Source of the DNA: Gambelia wislizenii
Taxonomy: Eukaryota; Chordata; Lepidosauria; Squamata; Crotaphytidae
Assembly (NCBI GenBank): GCA_030847615.1
Contig: JAUMIR010000005.1
Span: 210,598,645 to 210,662,644, forward strand
Length of the DNA stretch: 64,000 nucleotides
Direction of reading: 5' to 3'
Both the position numbers and the translations under genes were made by a program. Position 1 is the stretch's first letter. Each line of letters opens with the position of its first letter. The notes beneath the pieces were generated by a model. The model was not told where the DNA came from and ran no database searches. It worked only from the letters and a program-made list of their open reading frames with translations. Shown here piece by piece: positions 46,399-56,620 of this stretch.

Positions 46399-47172
46399 TT
46401 GCTTGCTGCTCTGGGCTGCTTGGTGAAATGGCAGAACATGGATACAGTTTATAAAAAAAAATATCACAGAATCACAGAAGCTGTCTTCTCTTCTCTGCTA
46501 CAATGTTTAGAAGGAAAAATCTTTAAAGGCCTTCCGAAAGGTGTGCCTGTATCAGATTCTGCAGAGATGGAGGCAAAGCACAAAAACATTTCAGAATAGA
46601 ATTCAAATAGTAAATGCAAAGATCAGAAGAGAAAGAGTTGAAATCAACTATACCACCTATATGTTCTGTAAATGAGGAAGCCTTCGATGTGGCCCAGGAA
46701 ATAACTGTGGCGGCTCAAGGATTCAGAACCAGTGTTGGAATGTGCAACCATGACAGAGGAAGACTTAAACCCAGGAAAGCAATGTAGTGCAGAGGCAAGG
46801 GTTGCAGAATTAACTCCCAACTCTAAGCCTGCTATAAAAGACCAGGAGTTGAGCAAACTGATACAGAAGTCTGTAACAGATAAAGATTCAGAAAGGGGCA
46901 CAGAGAATTTAAAACCAGTGAAAGAACCTCGGTGTAAGGTAGAACAGCCTGGGAACAGACCTGTTAAATGTTCTGATGAGTTTGGCATGCCCTGCAACTT
47001 AACTAAAGAGACCTTGAGTGGAAATAAAGTCCTTGATAAGAAATCAGCAATTACTACAGCTGAGAGGCGAGTTTGAGATACACACATGGGACGTCAGCAA
47101 AACCCAGAAGATGAAATCTTTGAGGAAACTAGACTATCATTAAGAGACAAACTGGGCATAGAAGAGAATTAG
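46399..47172 (+). pseudogene. unrecognised coding relic, possibly a retrocopy
   Basis: Two plus-strand open stretches, 46399-46599 and 46732-47076 (114 residues), and a shorter tail to 47172 together read like a charged, Lys/Glu-rich hydrophilic protein. Visible phrases include ITEAVFSSLLQCLEGKIFKG, EMEAKHKNIS, KDQELSKLIQKSVTDKDSE and EDEIFEETRLSLRDKLGIEE. Between them lie at least two stops and a frame change. AATAAA followed by (ATG)n comes 24 nt after the last stop. I do not recognise the family. It could be a processed pseudogene of a host gene, a decayed exon, or the ORF1 of a LINE. There are no clear splice sites and no poly(A) tract, so its nature is open. Confidence 0.4.
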
Positions 47173-48065
47173 GTAAAGTAAGAAATACATTAGGGAATAA
47201 AATGATGATGATGATGATGATGATGAGAATGTATGTCCTTAAGCCTGTCTCACCATAGTTCCAAGACCATGAAACATTGACACCTGAAATTTGACATGGA
47301 AACTAGGGAGACATGTGTCTATGGACACATGCTTTGATTTTTTTTTAAATTATTCATTTTAATGATTAATTTAATTTAATTAAAATAATATATATAGTCT
47401 GCAGAACCATCTTTAATCATAAGATGACAGGTTTCCATGATTTACTTAACCTCTCCTATCAAGCAATAGGAAACTGTAAGAAATCTTTGGATATTTTCTT
47501 CCAGAGGGCCTTTAGGCAGTTTCTTGTTATGCTTCCATTTGCAGGGCCCCTGATGTCTTCAAATAGTTAAAAGAAAGACAAAGAGATTGAGAGAGAGAGG
47601 GACACAGCGAAATGGTCATATTGCCTGGCAAGCAGTGAGAGGAGAGTGAGCAGAGGAAAAATGTGAAAAAGTAGCAGAGAAAGACCACCAGGGGAAAAAA
47701 AAAAGAATAAGGGAGAGGAAAGGGGAGGAGAGAAGATGGAAAGAAAAAGAATGCTTGGATGGGAGGACTAAAGTTGATTTATCTGATAGGAAGCAGATAA
47801 ATTAGGTAGGACCTTGTAGAAGATTACTATTTCTTAATGGTAAATACCAAAGGAATTAACATTAGTTGGAAAAGCATTCTGCAGGGTGTTTTATTAATAT
47901 TTCCTTTTCCAATTCTCCCCCTCCTCTTTCCCTCTATTTCCCTTTGTAAGCCTTGAAACTGTCTTTTAAGTACTAATGCAGGTAATACTACCATTTGTAA
48001 ACTCCTTAACTACAGTAGACTTAGAAAATGTTACCAAATAATCAAAAACTGACAGCTGATTTGTA
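47173..48065. other. simple repeats and unassigned DNA
   Basis: (ATG)8 at 47202-47226, an A+T-rich run at 47338-47392 and a purine-rich block at 47567-47757 (GAGAGAGAGAG and GGGAGAGGAAAGGGGAGGAG). No gene is seen. Confidence 0.6.
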
Positions 48066-48396
48066 GGACTTTTTCAGACAACCTTAAATCTGGCAGAAGA
48101 CGCCAGGAGAAGTACACGGCTATCCCGAGGCAGGGGGTCCTTTCTGGATGCCACCATCCCTTTCCCGGCATCGTCCATGTCAGTTCCATGTCTGATCTAT
48201 TGCTACCGCACCATTTTTTATTCACGGACAACTTCTGTGAGTAAAAAATGGCATGGTTGCAATAGATCGGACACGGAACTGACACAGACAATGCCAGGAG
48301 AGGGACGGCAGTGTCTGAAAAGGAGCCCCTGCCACGGGATAGCTGCATACCTCTCCCGATGTCTCCTGCTGGATTTAAGGTTGTCTGAAAAAGTCC
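48066..48396. mobile_element. 331-bp foldback element, family F4, copy 2
   Basis: The left end GGACTTTTTCAGACAACCTT is matched exactly in inverse at the right (AAGGTTGTCTGAAAAAGTCC), and the arms stay complementary to the centre. The centre TTCACGGACAACTTCTGTGA followed by GTAAAAAATGGCATGG matches 12164-12498. Flanking bases GTA and ATA may be a mutated 3-bp duplication. Non-coding. Confidence 0.88.
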
Positions 48397-48888
48397 ATAG
48401 ACACATCCGGCAGCAGAAAGACTCAGACAGGCTAGTATTGTGCACCCTAGCTTCTCAAGCACTTGCAAGATATTGGTCTACAGTTTTCCTAGCACAGGAG
48501 ATATTATTTTTCAGCGATGACTGTTGACTACCATCTTTCCATGTTGGAGAAAGCTCAAGGTCAATTATAGTTTTGTAATCTCTCTGATATGTAGTGGAGC
48601 CAGCTCACTGACAGGAATATGGCTAGGAATGCTTTGTTGAAGCTGTACATGAACAGCAACTTGGCCCTTTCTATAGAGCCAAGCCAGACTCAACGTCAGG
48701 GCCACAGCTACTGCCTCAAGCAGAAGATGTGGTGTAAATCCTTTTTACTGGAATCTATTACCAGTATTCAAGTCCAAGTCTAGCTCAGTTGTTATTCTTG
48801 TATGTTACTGTCAAGAAGCGGAGCAGGAATTTGTCGGGCTTTTCCTGTCCTCTGCCAAAATAATTTTGCTGTCTTTAGATACTGTTCT
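48397..48888. other. unassigned DNA
   Basis: No gene or repeat family was recognised. Confidence 0.5.
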
Positions 48889-49072
48889 TTTGGAAGATTA
48901 AGCAGAATCAGCCCTGGTTAGTCGAAGATAGTAGATAGGAGACCACCAATGAATAGCAGGCATGGTAGGCCATATTTCAGAGGAAGGAACTGGCAAAACC
49001 ACATCTGAGTATTTCTTGCCTAAGAAAACCCTATGAAATTCATGGGTTGAGAGGCAACTTGAAGCACACACA
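48889..49072 (+). repeat. 5S rRNA-derived SINE
   Basis: GGAAGATTAAGCAGAATCAG, CCCTGGTTAGTCGAAGATAG and GATAGGAGACCACC follow the 5S rRNA internal promoter order. The body is TTTCAGAGGAAGGAACTGGC and CTAAGAAAACCCTATGAAAT. The tail is GGGTTGAGAGGCAACTTGAA then GCACACAC. Same family as 28989-29160, opposite strand. Confidence 0.8.
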
Positions 49073-49138
49073 CACTTTGCCTTGACTATCCAACATTTGT
49101 TACTCCACCTTTGGCAGCAAGGTGTCTTCTAGGACTAT

Positions 49139-49718
49139 GGAGATTTTCAGACAACAGTTATAGTGTTACTATTCCACTTTATTTGCTATGGCTGCCTCCT
49201 GTTGAATCCTGGGATTTGCAGTTTAGGGAGGGGCATTTACAACTCTCAGCCAGAGAGATCTTAGGCCGCACTAAACTACAAACCCCAAAATTACACAGGA
49301 GGCAGCCAGACCAGTTAAAGTGGAATCTCTCTCTCTCTCTCTGGCTTTTCTTCGCAAACAAAGATTCAGGAAGGACTCATCCCGCGCTTTCTGCAAGCGC
49401 GCTGATGACTAAAAAGGCCAATCTGAGATAAACAAGTCCGGTTGCAGAAAGCACAGCAGAAGGTCTCCTTGGGTGATGTTTCCGGGTTGTGATTCTTTCT
49501 GTGTTGTCGTTTCTCTTCAAGACTTGTTCAGCGTGAGTTCTCAAATAAGGCTGCAGCATTGTGGATAGTGCGTCTCCATGCCTCCCGAAGTGAGGCCATG
49601 GTGGACCATTGTTGGTGATCAATTTGGCCGAGCCTGAGATGTTATTTCAGGGAGTCCTTGTATTGCTTTTTTGGAGTGCCCCTGAGTAACACTATAACAG
49701 GGTAGTCTGAAAATCTCC
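49139..49718. mobile_element. 580-bp composite DNA element carrying a LINE end (F5, copy 1)
   Basis: The left end GGAGATTTTCAGAC...AGTTATAGTGTTACT is inverted relative to the right end AGTAACACTATAAC...GTCTGAAAATCTCC. TAT flanks both ends (49136-49138 and 49719-49721). The order is left end, an F7-like palindrome (49170-49325), captured minus-strand LINE end (49326-49684), right end. The LINE insert sits inside the right arm: AAAGTGGAAT precedes it and AGTAACACTATAAC follows it. Confidence 0.85.
49326..49684 (-). pseudogene. captured LINE polymerase C-terminus
   Basis: The minus strand encodes a LINE ORF terminus: ASLREAWRRTIHNAAALFEN, LEEKRQHRKNHNP, and a terminal cluster CAFCNRTCLSQIGLFSHQRA followed by CRKRG. 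The C-x2-C...H-x-R-x-C pattern is the zinc-knuckle-like end of an RTE-like LINE (from memory). The 3' UTR ends GCGAAGAAAAGCCAGAGAG. Compared with 34137-34488 both copies share the same 5' truncation. Reading frame is damaged by at least one stop near the end. Confidence 0.75.
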
Positions 49719-50059
49719 TATGTTAAAGGTGCGCAGAAGAGTGAGCAGAATGACTATGGGCCTCAAACTGAGAAACGTTTGCACAGAAAAAGCTTCAGTG
49801 TACTCATGACCTTACTCTGTAGCTTTGTTGAGCCAACCAATGATTGTTCTAGATCAAGCCATATGATTTAAATTGGGGTTTGCACCTACAAGTATAATGT
49901 TAAAGATATCCTCCCCAAAAGGGAAGGCAATGCTCATAAATAAATTAGATAATAAATGCTCATTGATTGTAAGCAGCCCAGTTTTAAATAATGGGAACTC
50001 TCATAATTTAAAATTCATCCTTGGACTTGTTGACACAATCTATGTTACTCTCTGTACTC
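49719..50059. other. unassigned DNA
   Basis: No gene or repeat family was recognised. Confidence 0.5.
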
Positions 50060-50344
50060 CACTGCCTATGGGGAGCCCGCTAGCTGTCTACTTCTGCCTT
50101 GAGAAGGAACGAGCAGAAGCTCCACAGCTGCTGTCTCAAAGGCAGAAGTGGGGAGGCTGGCATGCTCCCTGGAGCTGAGGGAGCCTGAAGAATGTGTGCC
50201 TGGCAGCGTGTCTTACAGCCGGAGCATGCCACCATCTCTGCTGCTGCCCAACACCATTTTTTAAAAGGTACTTGAACATTCACATTTTTTGCTATCCAAG
50301 TGGGGCCCTGGAACCAGCCCACCCGTATACTGAAGACCCCACTG
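50060..50344 (-). mobile_element. Tigger-like element, one clear end
   Basis: The right end, read on the minus strand, is CAGTGGGGTCTTCAGTATAC, then GGTTCCAGGGCCCC and TGTGAATGTTCAAGTACC. This is the same plan as 902-1131. TA follows. The left end is not clear. The interior shares phrases with the hAT element at 8666 (GGGCAGCAGCAGAGATGG, TGCCAGGCACACATTCTTC). Confidence 0.55.
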
Positions 50345-51044
50345 TATTTTTGAAGCTTGGTCAGTTATTTTATATGCACGGTTGTTACAGTATGTCTCAG
50401 AGGGTGGGAACTGTTGATGGATGTTCTGTTCTGCTTAAACTATTGAGGAAAGAAGGTATTCTTATTTATTTTAGCCAGGTAGGGCCTGTTGGTTCATGTT
50501 TATGGTCATGTAAATCTTATTGTAGAAGTTCACCATTTACAAAGAGATAATTTATTCCATACATTCCTTTGTCTCTCCATCCCTTATATTGATTATATTT
50601 ATTTGTTTTTTTTAAAAAATAGAGGATGCTCTAAAAACGGGCAGGGAGAGGATGGGAATGGTACTAGGATATATATATATATATATATATATATCTCACA
50701 CATACATGCATGCATACATACATATAATATCTTCAGTAAACCATTTGTGGTGGCCAGCTGGGCTATGGGGTCATGCGTAGTTTAGGGGGATCTTTTAAGC
50801 CACATGGGCTTTTCTCATTCTTGTGAATGCCTGCTTGTTCATATCTGTTTGTATCTATATGTATTATTTCCCCCTCGTATAGACAGGACCCATGTGTAAA
50901 CTGGATTGTCTCTTTAGTTTTCTTGTGTTATTATTTAATATTTTTGATTTTTCATAGTTTATTTTAAGTACTTGAAAGCTGTTTAGATCATTTTGTAAAT
51001 GGCCAATATGTCTAGTTGGGTCTAAAAGAAGTAATAAAAATCCA
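50345..51044. other. unassigned DNA with (TA)n
   Basis: (AT)13 at 50669-50694 followed by CATACATGCATGCATACAT. No gene is seen. Confidence 0.55.
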
Positions 51045-51800
51045 CTGCAGTTTTTTTCTTTTAAAAATATGCCTGTTGTGTATGAATTCTCTCTTATTAC
51101 TGTGGCTAATGGCTTTGTCTCTAGAGCTCAGAGCCTAGGTGAGAGTGGGCAGCCTTGCCATGCTCTTCTAAGCAGCTGGACAATCTGGGAGTCTCTTTCA
51201 TTCTGTTACCTAACTCTTAGAATGTTTGAATTTTAATATAATCTTATTATAATTGTACCAATTTTTTCACCCATGTTCATTTTTTGTAAGGACAGCAATC
51301 TGGTAAGTGTTGTCCAGACGGCTGACTGCTTTTAAAGCATCTGATGATATTATTGCTACTGTACTGTTATGTACGTATTTTACTGATATTTAGTATTCTT
51401 CTTATTGGATCTGTTGAAGTTCTTCCTGGAATTAAGATGATCTGATTTAGATGAATATAAGGTGTTATATATTTATTTAATCTGTAAAAAATGATTGAAG
51501 CAATTATGGTTTTGTCTTGACTGAATAATGTTATTGTCCTTTATGTTGCTACTAATTGAGGTTCTCTCCTAGTTTTTAATTTGATTAATACTGTAGTTCG
51601 TTTTTTTTAAAAAAAAAACTAGAATTCTTCTTCCTAAAGGTATTTCATTGTATAGAATACATAAACATGGAATCAAATCTTCAATGGATGTCTTATTGAC
51701 TCACTATTGAATCTATCTGGACTTGGTGATTTACCATGTTTTACATTTTTAATAGCATTTTAAATTTCTTCAAGTGTTATCAAAACATTCAAGTGTATTT
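51045..51800 (-). pseudogene. L1 LINE reverse-transcriptase fragment
   Basis: On the minus strand, from 51800 downward: NAIKNVKHGKSPGPD (about 51714-51770), the L1 RT block preceding the palm, a long decayed stretch, then AWQGCPLSPRL (about 51140-51165) and LETKPLATVIREN, which correspond to RQGCPLSPLLFN...LE-LA-AIRE in L1 ORF2. Several stops and frameshifts are present, including one in the L-E-stop-A segment. Only the middle of ORF2 remains. Confidence 0.82.
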
Positions 51801-51859
51801 ACGTGAATTCCAAACTTGATTAATTGGGATTAATTAAACCCATCCATATCAATATTATT
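51801..51859. other. short unassigned spacer
   Basis: Joins the L1 relic to the next element, with TTGATTAATTGGGATTAATT. Confidence 0.4.
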
Positions 51860-52494
51860 GGAGGTTATCACACAAGACTTCCATTGCAGGACTTGAGCAA
51901 GATAGCAGCTGTTCCTGAAGCACACCTCATCATTGACAGGGAAAATAGTGCTGCTATCCCAGTAGTTCCCACTGTGTGGTAATCTCTTCCACTTCAGAAA
52001 CAGAAGATACAGCAGGATTCTTCTCCTCTTCACCTCTCTCCTCCCTCCCTCAAGCTATTCCCAAGCTGGGTGAGCCATACTTTTAATTTTTTTTCCAGTG
52101 ATCTGCAGGCCTGATCTCTCTTCCCCTACTCCACTGGCTCAATCTCTCTCTCCCATACTGCTGGCCTGATCACTCTTCCCCCCTCCTTTCTGGCCCAATC
52201 TCTTTTCCTCCCTCAGCCAGACTGATCTTTCTTACCTCCCTTCTGCTGGCCTGATCTCTCTTCCCCACTCCCTGCAAGTGTGATCTCTCTCGCCCTACAC
52301 CAGTCCAATCTGCATGCTCTGCATAGGGCAATGACAGGGAGGAAGTGGGGCAGTGTGGAAGGAATGTGCACAACTGTACCGGTATTGAAGCAGGGATGTG
52401 ATAAAGATTGCTTCAATACCAGTATGTTTCTATTTGCTTCAAAAACACAATTGCTGCTCTCTGAAGCCTCATGTGATAATCTCTTTTGTTCTCT
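51860..52494. mobile_element. possible DNA element with GAGATTATCACA-type ends (F10)
   Basis: The left end GGAGGTTATCACACAAGACT is inverted relative to CCTCATGTGATAATCTC at 52469-52485. A second inverted end lies inside (GTGTGGTAATCTCT, 51974-51987), so a smaller 127-bp element is an alternative. The ends resemble those of the composite at 33948-34689. The interior holds a minisatellite and a 16-bp inverted repeat (CCGGTATTGAAGCA / TGCTTCAATACCAG, 52379-52422). Confidence 0.5.
52107..52312. repeat. minisatellite, unit about 27-30 bp
   Basis: About seven or eight degenerate units of the form GGCCTGATCTCTCTTCCCC plus a CT-rich spacer (ACTCCACT, ATACTGCT, TCCTTTCT, CTCAGCC, CCTTCTGCT). Unit starts are at roughly 52107, 52134, 52161, 52189, 52217, 52246 and 52274. 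The minus-strand frames reading Gly/Glu/Lys-rich repeats are shadows of it. Confidence 0.8.
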
Positions 52495-52801
52495 ACTATG
52501 CCACACTTGTCACACATTACTTACTGAGACAGGCTGATCAGGACTTCTGCACTGATCACTGATGCAATCATTGATTGGATAGTTCAGCACCCCTTACTCT
52601 TCATGTCTACATAGCTGATTCCCATTACTGTAGTAGTGGAGATGACACTTTGACAAGGCTGAGATCCATGTTTCACTGCTAGTGTACAATCCATACACAC
52701 ACAAAAACAACAACACGTGGCCTGTGGTTGTCTTGCCTATCTCCTGCCACTGGACAGAATGATTATCGTTGTAATATTTTCATTTGTACTTATATGAAAT
52801 G
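52495..52801. other. unassigned DNA
   Basis: No gene or repeat family was recognised. Confidence 0.5.
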
Positions 52802-53029
52802 CAGGTTGACCCCTGAATCCATGGATTTGGTACCCACAGTTTAACTTATCCACATCTGAAAAAATATGTTCTCTTAAGGCATTTCTAGGGCCTCCAATGT
52901 GATTCTATGGCCAGCTTCTGGTGTTTGTCTCATTAAAAATAATAGGGTTCCCTATTATCCATGGTTTCAGGTATTAATGGGCGTGTTGAAATTCATTCCC
53001 CCTGGATATGGGGGGGGGGGTTTGACCTG
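52802..53029. mobile_element. Tigger-like non-autonomous element
   Basis: The left end CAGGTTGACCCCTGAATCC is inverted relative to the right end GGATATGGGG...TTTGACCTG, followed by TA. The interior (TTCTAGGGCCTCCAATGTGA, ATCCATGGTTTCAGGTATT) matches 42857-43119. A G10-12 run has expanded near the right end. Confidence 0.78.
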
Positions 53030-54280
53030 TACAAAGTAATTTTATTGTGTTTAGCCATAGGCCTCTGCAAAAGTGACAAAATACAAAGAAGTGTTTGTTT
53101 GGAAAAGCACAGACATAAGGCGCGCGCACACACACACACACAAATAAATACACATTCAATTAGGATATTCAAGTTTTAAAACACATATTTAAACTTAATA
53201 ATATTAGGATTACTCACAGACTTGGCCCTTTCTCTACCCATTGACATGATTGTAACCATAAAACACAAACAGTAATAACATGCTACAAAGTCCATTTTAA
53301 AACATTCAAGTTAAAGAATGTTTAAAATAGCTTGGGAAATTAATTCTTTTGAATCTTTGAATCTCTCTTGCAATTTATTGTTATCTCCTCCAAGATTCTT
53401 GCTCTGATTTTCTTAGCTGTGGTCACATATAGTGCTATTTGATGTGATTGTGTTCATCATTATTGTTAAAATATGTGGTATTGGATAGGGGCCTATGCGT
53501 TATAGCCTAGACTCTGTTTCTTTGTACAAAAGCAGTTGGCTTACAGCTTGATATTTGCATGTGTCTAAATAGAAGGAAGATAGGAGCAGCCGTGGCAGCC
53601 GGGAGGCAAGGATTACGTCAAAGCTTTCAGGACACTCCGAGCATTGCTACAGTAGCCAAGGGATTTTCATGGGTGCAGAGGCACAAAGTAACCCCTCTAA
53701 TCCCTTTCTCACTGGCTTATGGCCTCCGAAGAAGCTTAATAATTAAAGAGGAATACAGTCAAAGTGTTTTTTAAGGACATATGGTACAGCAGCTTATTTT
53801 CGTTGTTTCCAAACAGCAAATGCATTAAGGATCAAAACGGGGTCTGATTCTCCCTCTCTTTGCAGTTGCCCTATACCTCTCTCCAAAATAAATAGCTGGT
53901 AGGTGCATGCCAAAAGATGCTTACTACGTAAAAAGACCTCATTCAGATACAATAAAGCTAGAGTGATCACCTGAACTTCAAATATGCACATGCTCATCAA
54001 GGAAGTGTTGAGCTTAGTGGAACCAAGGACACAAAACAGTATGGTTTGTATGTTTTCTTCCCTTTTAAACCATGCCATATCCAACATAAATGTGTGACAT
54101 GACGATGCCACTACACTGTGTGCATATCCACCACTGAGATGGAGAGATCCATGATGACAGTTATTCATTTCTAGCATTGCTCATGTTAGACAATAAAAAG
54201 GATAGAGGAAGAAAAGGCATTTCTGTTCTTTCTTCCTGGTTACCTGCTGTGTGTGTAGACCAAGGTTCTACTGACTAGAC
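53030..54280. other. unassigned DNA, possibly conserved block at 53550-53780
   Basis: (CA)n at 53121-53142. The block 53550-53780 is more G+C-rich and free of recognised repeats; it has an open frame (53559-53774, plus) with no motif. No gene is supported. The minus frame 53794-54177 (127 residues) is likewise unsupported. Confidence 0.45.
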
Positions 54281-54670
54281 CAGTGGTTCTTAACCTGTGG
54301 TCCAGGAATCCCCGGGGGTCTGCAATGTACTCACAGGGGGTCAGCAAAGGCTTGAAGACTGCTTGGCCCACCCCCTCCCTGCAGTGGAGCAGCCATATGA
54401 TAGGAGCCAAGGCAAATGCTGGCTGGCTGGTTTGGCCTGGGCATTGTTGTTCAATCCTCTGCAGTCACAAACTTGCAGGAAGCAGGAGAAAAGTCTTCTC
54501 TCTCCCACCAGTGCCTTTGAGGGAACGTTTAATGGATGGTGTAATTGTATTTTTATTGTTATTGTTAGTATTATTAGGTATTGCTGTTGTTGTTGTTGAT
54601 TTAAATCTTGAGTTAACTCTTGCAGATCCACAGCAACAAAACCTGGTAAACAACAGGTTAAGAACCACTG
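54281..54670. mobile_element. hAT-like non-autonomous transposon
   Basis: The ends CAGTGGTTCTTAACCTGT and ACAGGTTAAGAACCACTG are perfect 17-18 bp inverted repeats. Flanks GACTAGAC (54273-54280) and AGCTAGGC (54671-54678) match at 5 of 8 positions, with all differences being transitions. This is the Charlie-type end. The interior includes a TTATTGTTATTGTTAG-type A+T-rich stretch and (GTT)n. No transposase; open frames on both strands are incidental. Confidence 0.88.
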
Positions 54671-55151
54671 AGCTAGGCTGACACTATTGGGATATTCCTC
54701 CATTACTATACATTGATGGAAGCCTTCTGTGCACGAAGCCTTCTGTATATGCAGCTTTGCAGTTGATGGATGGTGGCAGTGTTGCTGTGAATTCTGGCTG
54801 TCACTGTTGCTACGTTATCTCTTACTTCTAACAATATTGTTTTGTTGCTTGTGTACAGGATCATGACTACATTATGTCATTGTAATTTATTATCTCCTGT
54901 GAAAGAAGTAGACTGTTCTGTCCTATAGATCTTACTTTATTCGTAATCCATTTTACCCATATCTACTTAAATGTCACTTCCAAATATTACCACTATATTA
55001 TAGCATTCTTGTGTCTAGACATATCTTATCATGATACAACCACTGAGTTTTGATTTTCCTACTCTTTATGCACGTAAATATATTCTTTTGTGCTTTATAG
55101 TATTATCTAACATTTCACAGAATCAATAGTGATAGATTGGGCTTGTTGTGG
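54671..55151. other. unassigned DNA
   Basis: No gene or repeat family was recognised. Confidence 0.5.
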
Positions 55152-55306
55152 TTTTGTTGTGTGCCTTCACGTAGCTTCTGACTTACGGCGACCCTAAGGC
55201 GATTCTATCATGGGGTTTTCTTGGCAAGATTTGTTCAGAGAGAGCTTGCCTTTGCCTTCTCTGAGGCTGAGAGAGTATGACTTGTCCAAGGTGGGCTTGT
55301 TGGAGA
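55152..55306 (-). repeat. tRNA/CORE-like SINE, tail half
   Basis: TGTTGTGTGCCTTCACGTAG, TTACGGCGACCCTAAGGCGA and TTTTCTTGGCAAGATTTGTT, then GAGGCTGAGAGAGTATGACT. The tRNA head is missing here. A head-like fragment at 55843-55876 (GTCCAATGCTCAAATGACTA then CCATGCTGGCTC) could be its displaced end or belong to another copy. Confidence 0.7.
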
Positions 55307-55341
55307 CAAATCTTTTAGTCAAAAGAGTGGTGTTGGCTGCT

Positions 55342-55582
55342 GTTGCTGCTGTTGTGTGCCTTCAAGTCATTTCCAACTTATGGCGACTCTAATGTGAATC
55401 TATCATGGGGTTTTTTTTTGGCAAGATTTGTTCAGAGGGGGTTTGCCTTTGCCTTCTTCTGAGGCTGAGAGAATGTGACTTGCCTAATGTCACCTGTGGG
55501 TTTCCATAGCTGAGTGGGGATTCAAACTTTGCTCTCCAGAGTCTTAGTCCAACACTCAAATCACTATACCATGTTGGCTCTC
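55342..55582 (-). repeat. tRNA/CORE-like SINE, full length
   Basis: On the minus strand: head AGCCAACATGGTATAGTGAT, B box GAGAGCAAAGTTTGAATCCC, body GTGACATTAGGCAAGTCACA and CTCTCAGCCTCAGAAGAAGG, tail TTAGAGTCGCCATAAGTTGG then AAATGACTTGAAGGCACACA. This is the most complete copy in the window. Confidence 0.82.
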
Positions 55583-56430
55583 TGTACCAAGCATGAATTA
55601 AACAAAGAGCACAATGCTCATTCAGGGTCATTCAGGGATCTATATAGTCAAAGATGTTAAAAAAAACTATGAAAAGAAAAAGTTTTCATCAATAAAAAAC
55701 AGCACCTTTTTCATTGCTCCAGCATGGAGGTAGAATGAACAAAGGATGAGAGGAGGATGGTGTCATGCAGTATCACCAGCCTGTAGAGGTACAGTGCCTT
55801 CATCCTTATGACCTCCTGGGGGGCTTTTTTGCATTTGATTGTCCAATGCTCAAATGACTATACCATGCTGGCTCTATCATTTGGATACTTTTTGTAAAAA
55901 CAAAACAAATCACAACCCTAAAATTACAGCTACAAGTATTATAGCCTCCAGGACTATTTTCCCTGTCTGTTCTTTCCATTTGTCTACCTTAAAGAGAATG
56001 ATTACCATTTGCATTAGCAAACAGCTGGTTCAGTTTGTATCTGCTTGCTTCTTTAACACGGGGCAGAAATGCTTACGAATTATGCAGTTTCACCACAAAT
56101 GAAAGGCATGAACACTTTCTAGAGTAGAACACAAGGAAAATTCCTTTACCTGATCAATCTAAATTTAAAACAGTCTCCCTTTCAGGTCCAAAGAATCTTA
56201 CCACAATGGAATAATGAGATCCCCCCCCCCAATCTCACCATACTTCCATGGTGAATGATTTCTGGGGGGGGGGGGAAGCAGTGTGAAATGAAAACACTTT
56301 TCAAGATGACATATTGGAGGTGGTGGTAGTGTTCTGAGAAAAAAGCAAAGAATTCCAGAAGTCCTTAGGGAACTCTCTGGACCTCAGCTAGAGTCATTTT
56401 GTACATATAGATGCACACACATAAATAAGT
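55583..56430. other. unassigned DNA with a C10/G12 inverted repeat
   Basis: The stretch 56221-56275 has C10, then a palindrome TCACCAT/ATGGTGA (7-bp arms, 6-base loop), then G12. No gene is seen. Confidence 0.55.
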
Positions 56431-56620
56431 AGCAATAGTAAAAAGAACTCCCTAAGTGGTTTACAATTTTTTTTTTTTTTTAGCTAATTGCCCCCAACAA
56501 GCTGGGTACTCATTTTACCGACCTACAGAAGGATGGAAGGCTGAACCTTGGAAACCTTCTGGGATGGAACTTATAACGTTGTGGCTTGCAGTACTGGCAT
56601 ATAACCACTGTGCCACCAGC
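56431..56620 (-). repeat. Sauria-type tRNA SINE
   Basis: The minus strand reads GCTGGTGGCACAGTGGTTAT, TGCCAGTACTGCAAGCCACA, CCTTCCATCCTTCTG, AAATGAGTACCCAGCTTGTT and an ACTATTGCT end, with an oligo-A run replacing part of the 3' body. The extreme 5' GGAGCC is missing. Confidence 0.8.

Noticed and set aside
46644..47087. 147-residue minus-strand open frame
   Set aside because: It is the antisense shadow of the plus-strand relic at 46732-47076; the plus strand reads more protein-like.
52170..52506. Gly/Glu/Lys-rich repeat proteins
   Set aside because: They are frames through the minisatellite at 52107-52312; the repeat explains the periodic composition.
55342..55582. tRNA gene
   Set aside because: A and B boxes occur, but the spacing, the absence of a proper anticodon arm and the long tail show a SINE.
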